This document shows, in pieces, positions 7,966-17,200 of a DNA stretch of 64,000 nucleotides. Position numbers and translations under genes: made by a program. The stretch comes from Streptomyces violaceoruber. GTDB lineage: Bacteria > Actinomycetota > Actinomycetes > Streptomycetales > Streptomycetaceae. Below the pieces are notes generated by a model. That model saw only the letters and a program-made list of their open reading frames with translations. It was not told where the DNA came from and ran no database searches. The stretch covers positions 132,536 to 196,535 of the forward strand of contig JODI01000005.1 of the NCBI GenBank assembly GCA_000720805.1, given 5' to 3'. Each line of letters opens with the position of its first letter. The stretch's first letter is position 1.

Positions 7966-9831
7966 ATGGCACGTACATCCTCAGCTGTCGCCGGCTTCGT
8001 CGCCGGCGTGGTCGTGGCCGCCGGCACCACCGCGATCGCCGTCACCGGTACGACGACCGGCACCGACCCCAACTCCAAGGCCACCACCACCTGGCTGACC
8101 GTCAAGGTCGCCGACGCCATGGGCACCAGGGACACCATCACCTGGGTCCCCACCGGCTCCTTCGCCGGCTCCGCGGAAGAACGGGTCCCGCGTTACCCGA
8201 TGACCCCCATCCAGGGCAAGGACACCAAGGAGCTCAAGCTCTCCGCCGTGCGCAACGAGCAGGTCTCGGCGCAGCTGGCGATCGCCTCCGGCAAGAACCT
8301 CGACGACGTCAATGCCGTGGTCGGCGACCTCACCGGGCCCGGCGGCGCCAAGCTGTCCGGTGCCGGCACCCAGGTCCGGTTCGTCAAGTACGTGCCCGTG
8401 CAGCGCTCCAAGAGCGAGGTCGACTGGTCCGCCACCATCGACCAGGTCAGCTCCGGCAAGGAGGTGTCCGGCGACCGCAACCCCGACGTGGTCGGCGACC
8501 CGCTGGAGGAGAAATCCTCGGTGGACGTGCCCGCGTACGCGGCGCAGCCCCTGTGGTTCACCTTCCACATCCCCAAGACGGCCAAGCCCGGCACCTACAC
8601 CGGCACGGTGAAGGTCAACGCCGACGGCCGCACCCAGAGCACGTACCCGCTGACCATCGAGGTCGCCGACGCGAGCGTGCCCGACCCGAAGGACTACAAC
8701 TTCTTCCTCGACGTGTGGGCGCAGCCGGAGACGATCGCCAAGAACCACGGCGTCAAGCTCTGGTCCGACGAGCACTGGAAGCTGATCGACAAGTACAACC
8801 GGGACCTGGCCTCGCGCGGCCAGAAGGTCATCAACACCACCATCGTCGACAACCCGTGGCACCACCAGTGGTCGCTCGGCACCCGGGAGTCGCAGACGGC
8901 CACGCCGTACACCAGCATGGTGGGCTGGAACTGGGACGGAAAGGCGTTCTCCTTCGACTTCAGCCGCTGGGACAAGTACGTCCAGACCGCCAGACGCGCC
9001 GGTCTCGGGCCCGACATCGGCGCCTTCTCCATGCTGGCCTTCCAGGACCAGGAGCACCTCACCTACACCGACACCAGCACCGGCAAGACGGTCTACGAGA
9101 ACGTCGATCTGGGCGGCGACCGCTGGCGTCAGGCGTGGGGATCATTCCTTCCCGCCTTCGAGAAGCACCTGAAGGCGAAGGGCTGGCTGAACGACACCTA
9201 CCTGTCCTTCGACGAGCGGCCCATCGACACGATGACGGTCGTCAAGAACTTCGTCCACGAGGTCGCGCCGGCCTTCGACGACCGCATCTCCGTGGCCGGT
9301 TCCATCAACACCGAAGGCGTCGCGTCCAACCTGTCTGTCGACTGGGGCGGCATCGACGCGATGACGAAGGAGAAGGTGGCGGAACGGCGCAAGGCCGGCA
9401 AGATCACGACCTTCTACGTGTACGGCTCGCCGGCCCACCCCAACACGCTGTCCTACTCGCCCGCCGTCGAGTCGCGGATGCTGCCCTGGATCTCCGCCCA
9501 GCGGGATCTGGACGGCTTCCTGCGCTGGTCGTACAACAGCTGGACCAGCGATCCCTTCAAGCAACCGGTGCACATCTTCACGCAGGGCGACGAGTACCTG
9601 GTCTACCCGGGCAAGGACGGCCCGATGTCCAGCATCCGCTGGGAGCAGCTGAAGGAGGGCATCGAGGACTACGAACTCATCGCGGAGCTGCGGAAGAAGG
9701 ACGGCGGCACGGACAGCGACGCGCTGACCGAGGCGCTCACCACCGCGACCCGGAACCTCGACGGCCGGACGAAGGACGTCGGTGACATCGAGACCGCGCG
9801 GGCGGCCGTCGTGAAGGGGCTGACATCTTGA
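7966..9831 (+). CDS. Secreted GH123-like glycosidase (DUF4091 domain)
   Basis: A 621-residue exported protein. ATG at 7966 is preferred over GTG at 7945 because GAGAGGGA precedes it and the signal peptide (MARTSSAVAGFVAGVVVAAGTTA) then starts normally. An N-terminal beta-sandwich (residues about 60-240) leads into a TIM-barrel catalytic region and a C-terminal DUF4091 domain. GH123 beta-N-acetylgalactosaminidases use a neighbouring Asp-Glu pair; here Asp416-Glu417 in LSFDERP fits that position. Proposed role is release of GalNAc from the substrate glycan. The family call rests on domain layout and the DE motif; the substrate is inferred. The gene overlaps the next one by four bases. Confidence 0.72.
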   Translation: MARTSSAVAGFVAGVVVAAGTTAIAVTGTTTGTDPNSKATTTWLTVKVADAMGTRDTITWVPTGSFAGSAEERVPRYPMTPIQGKDTKELKLSAVRNEQVSAQLAIASGKNLDDVNAVVGDLTGPGGAKLSGAGTQVRFVKYVPVQRSKSEVDWSATIDQVSSGKEVSGDRNPDVVGDPLEEKSSVDVPAYAAQPLWFTFHIPKTAKPGTYTGTVKVNADGRTQSTYPLTIEVADASVPDPKDYNFFLDVWAQPETIAKNHGVKLWSDEHWKLIDKYNRDLASRGQKVINTTIVDNPWHHQWSLGTRESQTATPYTSMVGWNWDGKAFSFDFSRWDKYVQTARRAGLGPDIGAFSMLAFQDQEHLTYTDTSTGKTVYENVDLGGDRWRQAWGSFLPAFEKHLKAKGWLNDTYLSFDERPIDTMTVVKNFVHEVAPAFDDRISVAGSINTEGVASNLSVDWGGIDAMTKEKVAERRKAGKITTFYVYGSPAHPNTLSYSPAVESRMLPWISAQRDLDGFLRWSYNSWTSDPFKQPVHIFTQGDEYLVYPGKDGPMSSIRWEQLKEGIEDYELIAELRKKDGGTDSDALTEALTTATRNLDGRTKDVGDIETARAAVVKGLTS

Positions 9832-12800
9832 GAGGCAAGTGGAGATCTCTGCTGCTCGCCGGAGCGCTGACTGTCATGCCCCTGACCGGCGCCGGTGTCG
9901 CGACACCGGCCCGGGCGGAGCAGCAGACCCAGGCGCGGCACACCGTCACCTACGACCAGTACTCCGTGCGGGTCGACGGCAAACCCCTCTACATCTGGGG
10001 CGCCGAGTTCCACTACTTCCGGCTGCCCAGCCCCGACGCGTGGCGCGACGTCCTGCAGAAGATCAAGGCGGGCGGATTCAACGCGGTCTCGCTCTACTTC
10101 GACTGGGGTTACCACTCCTCGAAGCCGGGCTCGTACGACTTCACCGGCACCCGTGACGTGGAGCGGCTGCTCGACGAGGCCGAGCGCGCGGGCCTGTATG
10201 TGATCGCCCGACCGGGCCCGTACATCAACGCGGAGGTCTCCGGCGGCGGCATGCCCGCCTGGCGGTCGACACAGACCGGCGTGAACCGCACCTCCGAGCC
10301 GGAGTACCTGAAGGCGGCCCGGGAGTGGATGAGCCGGATCAACCCGATCATCGCGCGCCATCAACTCACCCGTGGCACGGGTTCGGTGATTCTGTACCAG
10401 GTCGAGAACGAGTACCAGGGCGGTCGCCACGACGCCGACTACATGCAGACCCTCATCGACTGGGCGAAGGAGGACGGCATCGATGTGCCCACCTTCGTCA
10501 ACGACGGCGGCGCGAACCAGAACTGGGTGAGCGGCAAGGGCGCCCCGGACATCTACGGCTTCGACGCCTACCCGCAGGGCTTCGACTGCAAGGACCCCGA
10601 CACCTGGAAGAACCTGCCCGACTATTCGTACGTCAATGAGTGGAAGCCCGAGTCCCCGCTGATCATCCCGGAGGCACAGGGCGGCGCCTTCGACCCCTGG
10701 GGCGGCACCGGATACCAGGACTGCGCGAAGCTCACCGGCACCGACTTCACCCGGGTGTTCAGCAAGATGAACATCGCCGCCGGCGTGAGCGGCCAGTCCT
10801 TCTACATGACGTACGGCGGCACCAACTGGGGCTGGCTCGCCGACCCCAACGCGGTCTACACGTCGTACGACTACGGGGCCCCGATCAACGAGTCCCGCCA
10901 ACTGACCGACAAGTACCAGGAGTTCAAGCGTCTCGGGTACATGGTCAATTCCGTCACCTCGTTGGCGCGCACCGACAAGGCCGAGGCCCCGACCCCGTCC
11001 GACGACGCCCTGCGCATCGACCGGCGCGTCAATCCCGACGACGGCACGCAGTTCTTCACCGTGCGGCACGCCGACACCCGCGTGAAGGACAAGGACGAGA
11101 CCACCCTGTCCCTCTCGGGCAAGGACGGCGACTACCCGCGCGTACCGCAGCAGGGAACGATCACCGTCGACGGCCGGGACGCCAAACTCCTCGTCGCGGG
11201 CTACGACCTGGGCGAGAAGCAGCGGCTCGTCTACTCCACCTCGGAGATCATGACGCACGCCGAGATCGGCGACCGGGAGGTGGCGCTGCTGTACGGACGT
11301 GCGGGCGAGGCCGGCGAGACCGTGCTGCGGTACACCGCGCGGCCCAAGGTGACCGTCCTCGACGGCGATGTCACCACCACCTGGGACGCCGCACGCGGTG
11401 ACCTGCGCCTGAACTACACGCACAAGGGCCTGGCCCGCGTGCTGGTGAACGGCATGGAACTGCTGATCGCCGACACCGCCGAGACCGCCCACTGGTGGCG
11501 CCAGGACACCGCCGCGGGCCCCGTCCTCGTACGCGGCCCTTCCCTCGTCCGTACCGCCGAACAGGCGGACGGCACCCTGAAGTTGACCGGTGACTCCACC
11601 AAGGCCGCGAAGATCGAGGTCATCGCGGACGCCAGGAAGGTGACCTGGAACGGCCGCGAGGTCGCCGTCACCCAGGCGCCGCGCCCGGTCGAGCTGCCCA
11701 AGCTGACCACGTGGAAGTACAAGGAGGAGGCGCCGGAGTCCGCGCCCGGCTTCGACGACTCCACCTGGACCACCGCCGACCACCTCACCGCCAACAACGC
11801 GGCGCTCGACGGGTCGTTGCCGGTCCTCGCGATGGACGAGTACGGCTTCCACCACGGCAACGTCTGGTACCGCGGCCGGTTCAGGACCACCGGTGCCGCG
11901 ACCGCGCTGGCACTCGACGCCAAGACCGGCAACACGGGCCAGTACGCGGTCTGGCTCAACGGCCGCTACCTCGGCACCTCCGGCGACGGCGCGCACACCT
12001 TCGACATCCCGGCGGGCACGCTGAAGTCCGGCTCGGGCGGCGGTGACAACGTCCTCTCCGTCCTCGTGGAGAACGCGGGCCACAACGAGGAATGGGGCCA
12101 CGACTACTCCAAGGAGCCGCGTGGTCTGCTCAGCGCCGAGGTGATCGGCGGGGCCTCCACCCTCACCTGGAAGATCCAGGGCAACCGGGGCGGCGAGGAC
12201 CCGGTGGACACCGCCCGGGGCCCGTACAACAACGGCGGGCTGTACGGAGAGCGGGCCGGCTGGTCGCTGCCGGGCTTCCCCGACGGCAGCTGGAAGAGCA
12301 CCACCCTCTCCGGGCAGGCCGCCAAGACCGAGCCCGGCGTGCGGTGGTACCGCACCTCCGCCCGGCTCGACCTGCCACAGGGCCAGGACAACGCGCTCGC
12401 GCTGGATCTGGCCGAACCCACAGGCGGCAGCACCGGCTACCGCGCCGAGATCTTCGTCAACGGCTGGCTGATCGGCCGCTACCTGCCGGACACCGGACCC
12501 CAGACGCGGTTCGTCATCCCCAAGGGCCTCCTGCGTGAGCAGGGCGACAACACCATCGCCCTGGCCGTGTGGTCCACCAAGGCCGGCGCGGGCCCGGGCT
12601 CGGCCAAACTCGTCGACCTCGGCGCCTCCGCGGGCGGGATCAAGGTCGGTACGGTGGCGGCGCCCTCGTACGACGCCAAGACCTACGCGATGCCGACCGC
12701 GGGCGCCCGGGTCACCGTCGACGCCGAGCCGTTCCTGGCCACCGGCACCGCGACCAAGGTCCCCGTCACCCTCAGCGTGCCGAAGGACGCGCCGACGGCC

Positions 12801-13484
12801 TCGAACGTCGCGCTGGCGCTGAAGGTCCCGGACGGCTGGACCGCGACCACCGACGACACGACCCGTTTCGACCGGGTCCGGCCCGGCGACACCGTGACCG
12901 CGGACTACACGGTCACCCCGCCGGGTGACCCGGTCCACTACGCCGTCCTGTCCGCGACCGCCAAGCTCACCCAGCCCGGCCGCCCGGGCACCGTCACCGG
13001 CGTACGCGCCGTACAGGTGCCACCGCCGGGACTCTCCGCCGACGCCTATGTGAGCGACCTGACCCTGGTCAAGGCGGTCAACGGCTGGGGGCCGGTGGAG
13101 AAGGACGCCTCCAACGGGGAGGACGCGGCGGGTGACGGTCGCCCCCTGAGCATCGGCGGCACCACGTACACCAAGGGCCTCGGTGTGCACGCGAACAGCC
13201 AGGTCCGCGTCTATCTCGGAGGTGGCTGCACCCGGTTCACCGCGACCGCCGGGGTGGACGACGAGGTCGGCGACGGCGGCAGCGTCTCCTTCCGGGTGGT
13301 CGCCGACGGCCGCTCGCTCACCACCACCCCGGTGGTGCGCGGCTCCGACGGCGGCACCGACATCGACGTGGAGGTGACCGGCGCCCGCTGGCTGGACCTG
13401 TCGGTCGACGGGGACGGCGACATCTCCTCGGACCATGCCGACTGGGCCGACGCCAAGCTGACCTGCACGGGAGGCACCTCGTGA
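9828..13484 (+). CDS. Secreted GH35 beta-galactosidase with NEW3 and NPCBM domains (paralog 1)
   Basis: A 1218-residue exported enzyme that starts with TTG at 9828 inside a TTGA overlap with the previous stop; AAGGGG lies just upstream. The Sec signal (residues 1-31) ends near TPARA. The GH35 TIM barrel follows (KPLYIWGAEFHYFRLP), with acid/base Glu195 in QVENEYQ and nucleophile Glu282 in IIPEAQGG. Jelly-roll galactose-binding domains, a NEW3 domain (about 960-1060) and a C-terminal NPCBM domain (VSDLTLVKAVNGWGPVEKD to the end) complete it. It removes terminal beta-linked galactose outside the cell. About three times longer than a bare catalytic domain, suggesting binding to an insoluble or large substrate. 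Confidence 0.92.
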   Translation: MRGKWRSLLLAGALTVMPLTGAGVATPARAEQQTQARHTVTYDQYSVRVDGKPLYIWGAEFHYFRLPSPDAWRDVLQKIKAGGFNAVSLYFDWGYHSSKPGSYDFTGTRDVERLLDEAERAGLYVIARPGPYINAEVSGGGMPAWRSTQTGVNRTSEPEYLKAAREWMSRINPIIARHQLTRGTGSVILYQVENEYQGGRHDADYMQTLIDWAKEDGIDVPTFVNDGGANQNWVSGKGAPDIYGFDAYPQGFDCKDPDTWKNLPDYSYVNEWKPESPLIIPEAQGGAFDPWGGTGYQDCAKLTGTDFTRVFSKMNIAAGVSGQSFYMTYGGTNWGWLADPNAVYTSYDYGAPINESRQLTDKYQEFKRLGYMVNSVTSLARTDKAEAPTPSDDALRIDRRVNPDDGTQFFTVRHADTRVKDKDETTLSLSGKDGDYPRVPQQGTITVDGRDAKLLVAGYDLGEKQRLVYSTSEIMTHAEIGDREVALLYGRAGEAGETVLRYTARPKVTVLDGDVTTTWDAARGDLRLNYTHKGLARVLVNGMELLIADTAETAHWWRQDTAAGPVLVRGPSLVRTAEQADGTLKLTGDSTKAAKIEVIADARKVTWNGREVAVTQAPRPVELPKLTTWKYKEEAPESAPGFDDSTWTTADHLTANNAALDGSLPVLAMDEYGFHHGNVWYRGRFRTTGAATALALDAKTGNTGQYAVWLNGRYLGTSGDGAHTFDIPAGTLKSGSGGGDNVLSVLVENAGHNEEWGHDYSKEPRGLLSAEVIGGASTLTWKIQGNRGGEDPVDTARGPYNNGGLYGERAGWSLPGFPDGSWKSTTLSGQAAKTEPGVRWYRTSARLDLPQGQDNALALDLAEPTGGSTGYRAEIFVNGWLIGRYLPDTGPQTRFVIPKGLLREQGDNTIALAVWSTKAGAGPGSAKLVDLGASAGGIKVGTVAAPSYDAKTYAMPTAGARVTVDAEPFLATGTATKVPVTLSVPKDAPTASNVALALKVPDGWTATTDDTTRFDRVRPGDTVTADYTVTPPGDPVHYAVLSATAKLTQPGRPGTVTGVRAVQVPPPGLSADAYVSDLTLVKAVNGWGPVEKDASNGEDAAGDGRPLSIGGTTYTKGLGVHANSQVRVYLGGGCTRFTATAGVDDEVGDGGSVSFRVVADGRSLTTTPVVRGSDGGTDIDVEVTGARWLDLSVDGDGDISSDHADWADAKLTCTGGTS

Positions 13485-16400
13485 ACCTCGCCCGCATCGG
13501 ACGACTGAGAGCCCTGCTGTCCGCGGCGCTGGCTTCCGCACTGCTCGCGGTCCTCGCCGCTGTGGTGCCCGCGCACGCCACGGTCCCGGCCGACGCCGCG
13601 GCCGCCAAGCCCACGCCCCACACGGTCAGTTACGACAAGTACTCCGTCAAGGTCGACGGCAAGCGGCTCTTCGTCTGGTCCGGGGAGTTCCACTACTGGC
13701 GCCTCCCCAGCCCCGACCTGTGGCGCGACGTGCTCCAGAAGATCAAGGCCAGCGGCATGAACGCCGTCTCGATCTACTTCGACTGGGGGTACCACTCCCC
13801 GGCGAAAGGCCGTTACGACTTCACCGGTATCCGTGACGTCGACAAGCTCCTCGACATGGCCGAGGAGGCCGGGCTCTATGTCATCGCCCGCCCGGGCCCG
13901 TACATCAACGCCGAGACGGACGGCGGAGGGTTCCCCGGCTGGCTGATGACCCAGAAGGGACAGGCCCGCTCCACCGACCCCGAATACCTCGACGCGGCCC
14001 GCGAGTGGCTCAAGGAGATCGACAAGATCCTCGCCCGCCACCAGGTCACGAACGGCACCGGACCGGTGCTGCTCTACCAGGTCGAGAACGAGCTGTATGA
14101 CCCGCAAGGCCGCGACTACATCGTCGAACTCTCCCAGCAGGTACGGGCCGACGGCATCACCGTGCCCCTCGTCGGCAACGAGCCGATGCCGCAGTACGCG
14201 GGCGGCGAGGGCCTGGACTTCGTCGGCGAGCTGGACCAGTACAACTCCTTCTGCAAGGGCGAGTGGTGGCTGCCCGCCCTCAAGCGGCAGCAGGACGACG
14301 CACCGCTGTCGATCTTCGAGGCGGGCACCGGCTGGTTCCAGACCTGGGGCGACACGGGCTACGAGAAGTGCCCCGAGAAGATGGGCCCCGCCTACCAGAA
14401 GATCGTCAACAAGCACGAGGTCATGCAGGGCACGACCATCGAGAACCTGTACATGACCTACGGCGGCACCAACTGGGGCTGGCTCGCCGACCCGCGCCAG
14501 GTCTACACGTCGTACGACTACGGCGCACCGATCAGCGAGCCGCGCCAGACCGGCGCCGACTACGACGAGATGAAGCGGCAGGGCCTCTTCTACACCACCA
14601 CCGCCCCGCTCACCGCGACCGATCCGGCCGACGTCCCCGCCTCCTCCAACGAGGCCGTGCACATCGAGGCGCGTGCCAACCCGGACACCCACACCCAGTT
14701 CCTCTACCTCCGGCACGGCGACCCGATGGCCGACGCCGACGCCACCACCACCTTCGACTGGAAGACCCCGGACGGCACCTATCCGGTCACCGCACGGCTC
14801 AACGGCAAGACCGGCAAGATCCTCGTCGCCGGCCACGACCTCGGCGGCGGCCAGCGGCTCGTCTACTCCACCAGCGAGCTGCTGACCAGCGCGAAGACCG
14901 GTGGCCGTACCCAGGCCGTGCTGTACGGCGGCGAGGGCGACCCCGGGCAGACGATGCTCCGCTACTCCGCCAAGCCCAAGGTCACCGTGCTGGACGGCAG
15001 GGCGGACGCCACCTGGGACGCCGCGCGCGGCGACCTGAAGCTGGACTACACCCACTCCGGACTCACCCGGGTCCTCGTCCAGAGCGTCGGCCGCCCCGAT
15101 CTGCTGCTGCTCATCGGCACCGACGCCGAGGCCGCCGGCTTCTGGCGGCAGGACACGGCAGCCGGTCCGGTCCTGGAGCGCGGCACCGAACTGGTCCGCA
15201 CGGCGACCGTCACCGGCCGGACGCTCGCCCTCACCGGCGACGCGAAGAAGGCGGGCCCACTGGAGGTCTTCGCCCCGTCCGGCGTACGGAACGTCACCTG
15301 GAACGGCGTACCGCTGACCGTGAAACCGACCTCCTCCGGCAGCCTGCTGGGCACCGTGCCCGGCCCGAAGGACGTCAAGCTCCCCGGGCTGACCGGCTGG
15401 AAGACGTCCGCCGAGACCCCCGAGGCCGCTCCCGGCTTCGACGACTCGTCCTGGACGTACGCCGACAAGCTGACCACCGACAACCCGACCAAGCCCGGGA
15501 CTCTGCCGGTGCTCTACCAGGACGAGTACGGCTACCACTACGGCTACGTCTGGTACCGGGGCCGCTTCAAGGCCACCGGCACCGAGAAGTCCCTCTCCCT
15601 GACCGCCTACGCCACCAACCCGGACACCGGTTCGGCCGCGGTGGGCGCGTACTCGGTGTGGATCAACGGGAAGTTCGCCGGGACGAGTCAGACCGGCCGC
15701 AAGACCTTCCCCCTCGCCGACGGTCTGCTGCGCAAGGGCAAGGAGAACGTGATCTCCGTCCTGGTCGGCACCATGGGCCACAACGAGGACTTCACCTGGA
15801 ACAGCGACGACCACAAGCAGCCGCGCGGCCTGACCACGGCGTATCTCGCCGGCTCCGACGCGCAGATCACCTGGCGCATCCAGGGTGCCCGGGGCGGCGA
15901 GCAGCCCGTCGACACCGTCCGCGGACACATGAACAACGGCGGTCTGTACGGGGAGCGTTCGGGCTGGACCTTGCCTGGATTCCCTGACGGGTCCTGGGAC
16001 GCGGCCACGCTGCCGGCCAGTGACACCACGCCCGGCATCCGCTGGTACCGCACCACCTTCAACCCCAAGCTGCCCAAGGGCCAGGACGTCTCCGTCGGCG
16101 TCACGATCACCGACAACCCCGACCGCGACTACCGCGCCCTCATCTATGTCAACGGCTGGCTGATGGGCAACTACGTCAACGACACCGGCCCCCAGCACAC
16201 CTTCCCCATACCCAACGGCATCCTGCGCGCCGACGGCAAGAACACCATCGCCATCGCCTCGTGGAGCGAGAACGCGAAGAGCGGCGGCCTCGGCAAGGTC
16301 GGCCTCACCACGCTCGGGAATGTCACCTCCTCGCTGCGGGTCGCCGACGTGACCGCGCCGGCCTACGACGCCGCCACCTACGCCGCCCCGGCCACCCCGG

Positions 16401-17200
16401 CGCGGGTGACCGTCGACGCGCCCGACACCGTCGAGCCGGGCAACAGCTACCAGGTCACGGCGACGGCCTCCGTACCGGGCAACGGCAGGACGCTCAGCGG
16501 CGTCAGCCTCAGCCCGAAGCTGCCCGACGGCTGGACCGCGAGCCCGGTTGATCCGGTGAAACTCGGCACCCTCCACCCCGGAGCCTCGGCGCAGGCACGG
16601 TGGACCGTCACCGTGCCCGCCGACCAGAAAACGGCCACCGTCGCGATCCTCCGCGCCACCGCCGACTTCACCCGGGCCGGCAAGCCCGGTTCGGCGACCG
16701 GGGAACAGGTGGTGGCGGCGCAGCCACCGCCGCTCACGGCCGGCGAACACTACGTCAGCGATCTGCCGTTCGCCTCCAGCAGCAACGGCTGGGGCCCGGT
16801 CGAACGCGACCAGTCCGTCGGCGAGAACGCCGAGAACGACGGCCTGCCCCTCACTCTCCACGACACCGTCTACGACAAGGGTCTCGGCACCCACGCCGCC
16901 AGCAGCGTGCAGGTGTGGCTCGGCGGCACCTGTACCACCTTCCACGCCGCGCTCGGCCTCGACCAGGAGACCTACGGCCGCTCCGACGGCCCGGCCACCG
17001 TCACCTACACCGTCCTCGCCGACGGAACACCCGCCTACGAGAGCGGCACCGTCGACCGGGACACCGCGACGAAGGAGATCGACGTCGACGTGGCAGGCGC
17101 GCGGCGGCTCGAACTCGTCGTCTCGGACGCCGGGGACGGCAACGCCCTCGACCACGCCGACTGGGCCGACGCCAAGCTGACGTGCGGCGGTGGTGCCTGA
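13481..17200 (+). CDS. Secreted GH35 beta-galactosidase with NEW3 and NPCBM domains (paralog 2)
   Basis: A 1239-residue tandem paralog of the preceding GH35, with the same domain order: signal peptide (to about residue 38, AHATVPADAAA), GH35 barrel with acid/base Glu204 in QVENELY and nucleophile Glu280 in IFEAGTG, jelly-roll domains, NEW3, and a terminal NPCBM (VSDLPFASSSNGWGPVERD). GTG at 13481 forms a GTGA overlap with the previous stop, behind GGGAGG. The nucleophile environment (FEAGTGWFQ against PEAQGGAFD in paralog 1) differs, so the two probably prefer different beta-galactosides. The stop shares a base with the ATG of the second GH31. Confidence 0.92.
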   Translation: MNLARIGRLRALLSAALASALLAVLAAVVPAHATVPADAAAAKPTPHTVSYDKYSVKVDGKRLFVWSGEFHYWRLPSPDLWRDVLQKIKASGMNAVSIYFDWGYHSPAKGRYDFTGIRDVDKLLDMAEEAGLYVIARPGPYINAETDGGGFPGWLMTQKGQARSTDPEYLDAAREWLKEIDKILARHQVTNGTGPVLLYQVENELYDPQGRDYIVELSQQVRADGITVPLVGNEPMPQYAGGEGLDFVGELDQYNSFCKGEWWLPALKRQQDDAPLSIFEAGTGWFQTWGDTGYEKCPEKMGPAYQKIVNKHEVMQGTTIENLYMTYGGTNWGWLADPRQVYTSYDYGAPISEPRQTGADYDEMKRQGLFYTTTAPLTATDPADVPASSNEAVHIEARANPDTHTQFLYLRHGDPMADADATTTFDWKTPDGTYPVTARLNGKTGKILVAGHDLGGGQRLVYSTSELLTSAKTGGRTQAVLYGGEGDPGQTMLRYSAKPKVTVLDGRADATWDAARGDLKLDYTHSGLTRVLVQSVGRPDLLLLIGTDAEAAGFWRQDTAAGPVLERGTELVRTATVTGRTLALTGDAKKAGPLEVFAPSGVRNVTWNGVPLTVKPTSSGSLLGTVPGPKDVKLPGLTGWKTSAETPEAAPGFDDSSWTYADKLTTDNPTKPGTLPVLYQDEYGYHYGYVWYRGRFKATGTEKSLSLTAYATNPDTGSAAVGAYSVWINGKFAGTSQTGRKTFPLADGLLRKGKENVISVLVGTMGHNEDFTWNSDDHKQPRGLTTAYLAGSDAQITWRIQGARGGEQPVDTVRGHMNNGGLYGERSGWTLPGFPDGSWDAATLPASDTTPGIRWYRTTFNPKLPKGQDVSVGVTITDNPDRDYRALIYVNGWLMGNYVNDTGPQHTFPIPNGILRADGKNTIAIASWSENAKSGGLGKVGLTTLGNVTSSLRVADVTAPAYDAATYAAPATPARVTVDAPDTVEPGNSYQVTATASVPGNGRTLSGVSLSPKLPDGWTASPVDPVKLGTLHPGASAQARWTVTVPADQKTATVAILRATADFTRAGKPGSATGEQVVAAQPPPLTAGEHYVSDLPFASSSNGWGPVERDQSVGENAENDGLPLTLHDTVYDKGLGTHAASSVQVWLGGTCTTFHAALGLDQETYGRSDGPATVTYTVLADGTPAYESGTVDRDTATKEIDVDVAGARRLELVVSDAGDGNALDHADWADAKLTCGGGA

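Noticed and set aside
9669..17155. Very long antisense open frames (over 1200 residues) opposite the two GH35 genes
   Set aside because: They arise from third-position GC bias; their translations are low-complexity Val/Gly/Arg/Asp mixtures without domains, while the + strand frames have full GH35 signatures.
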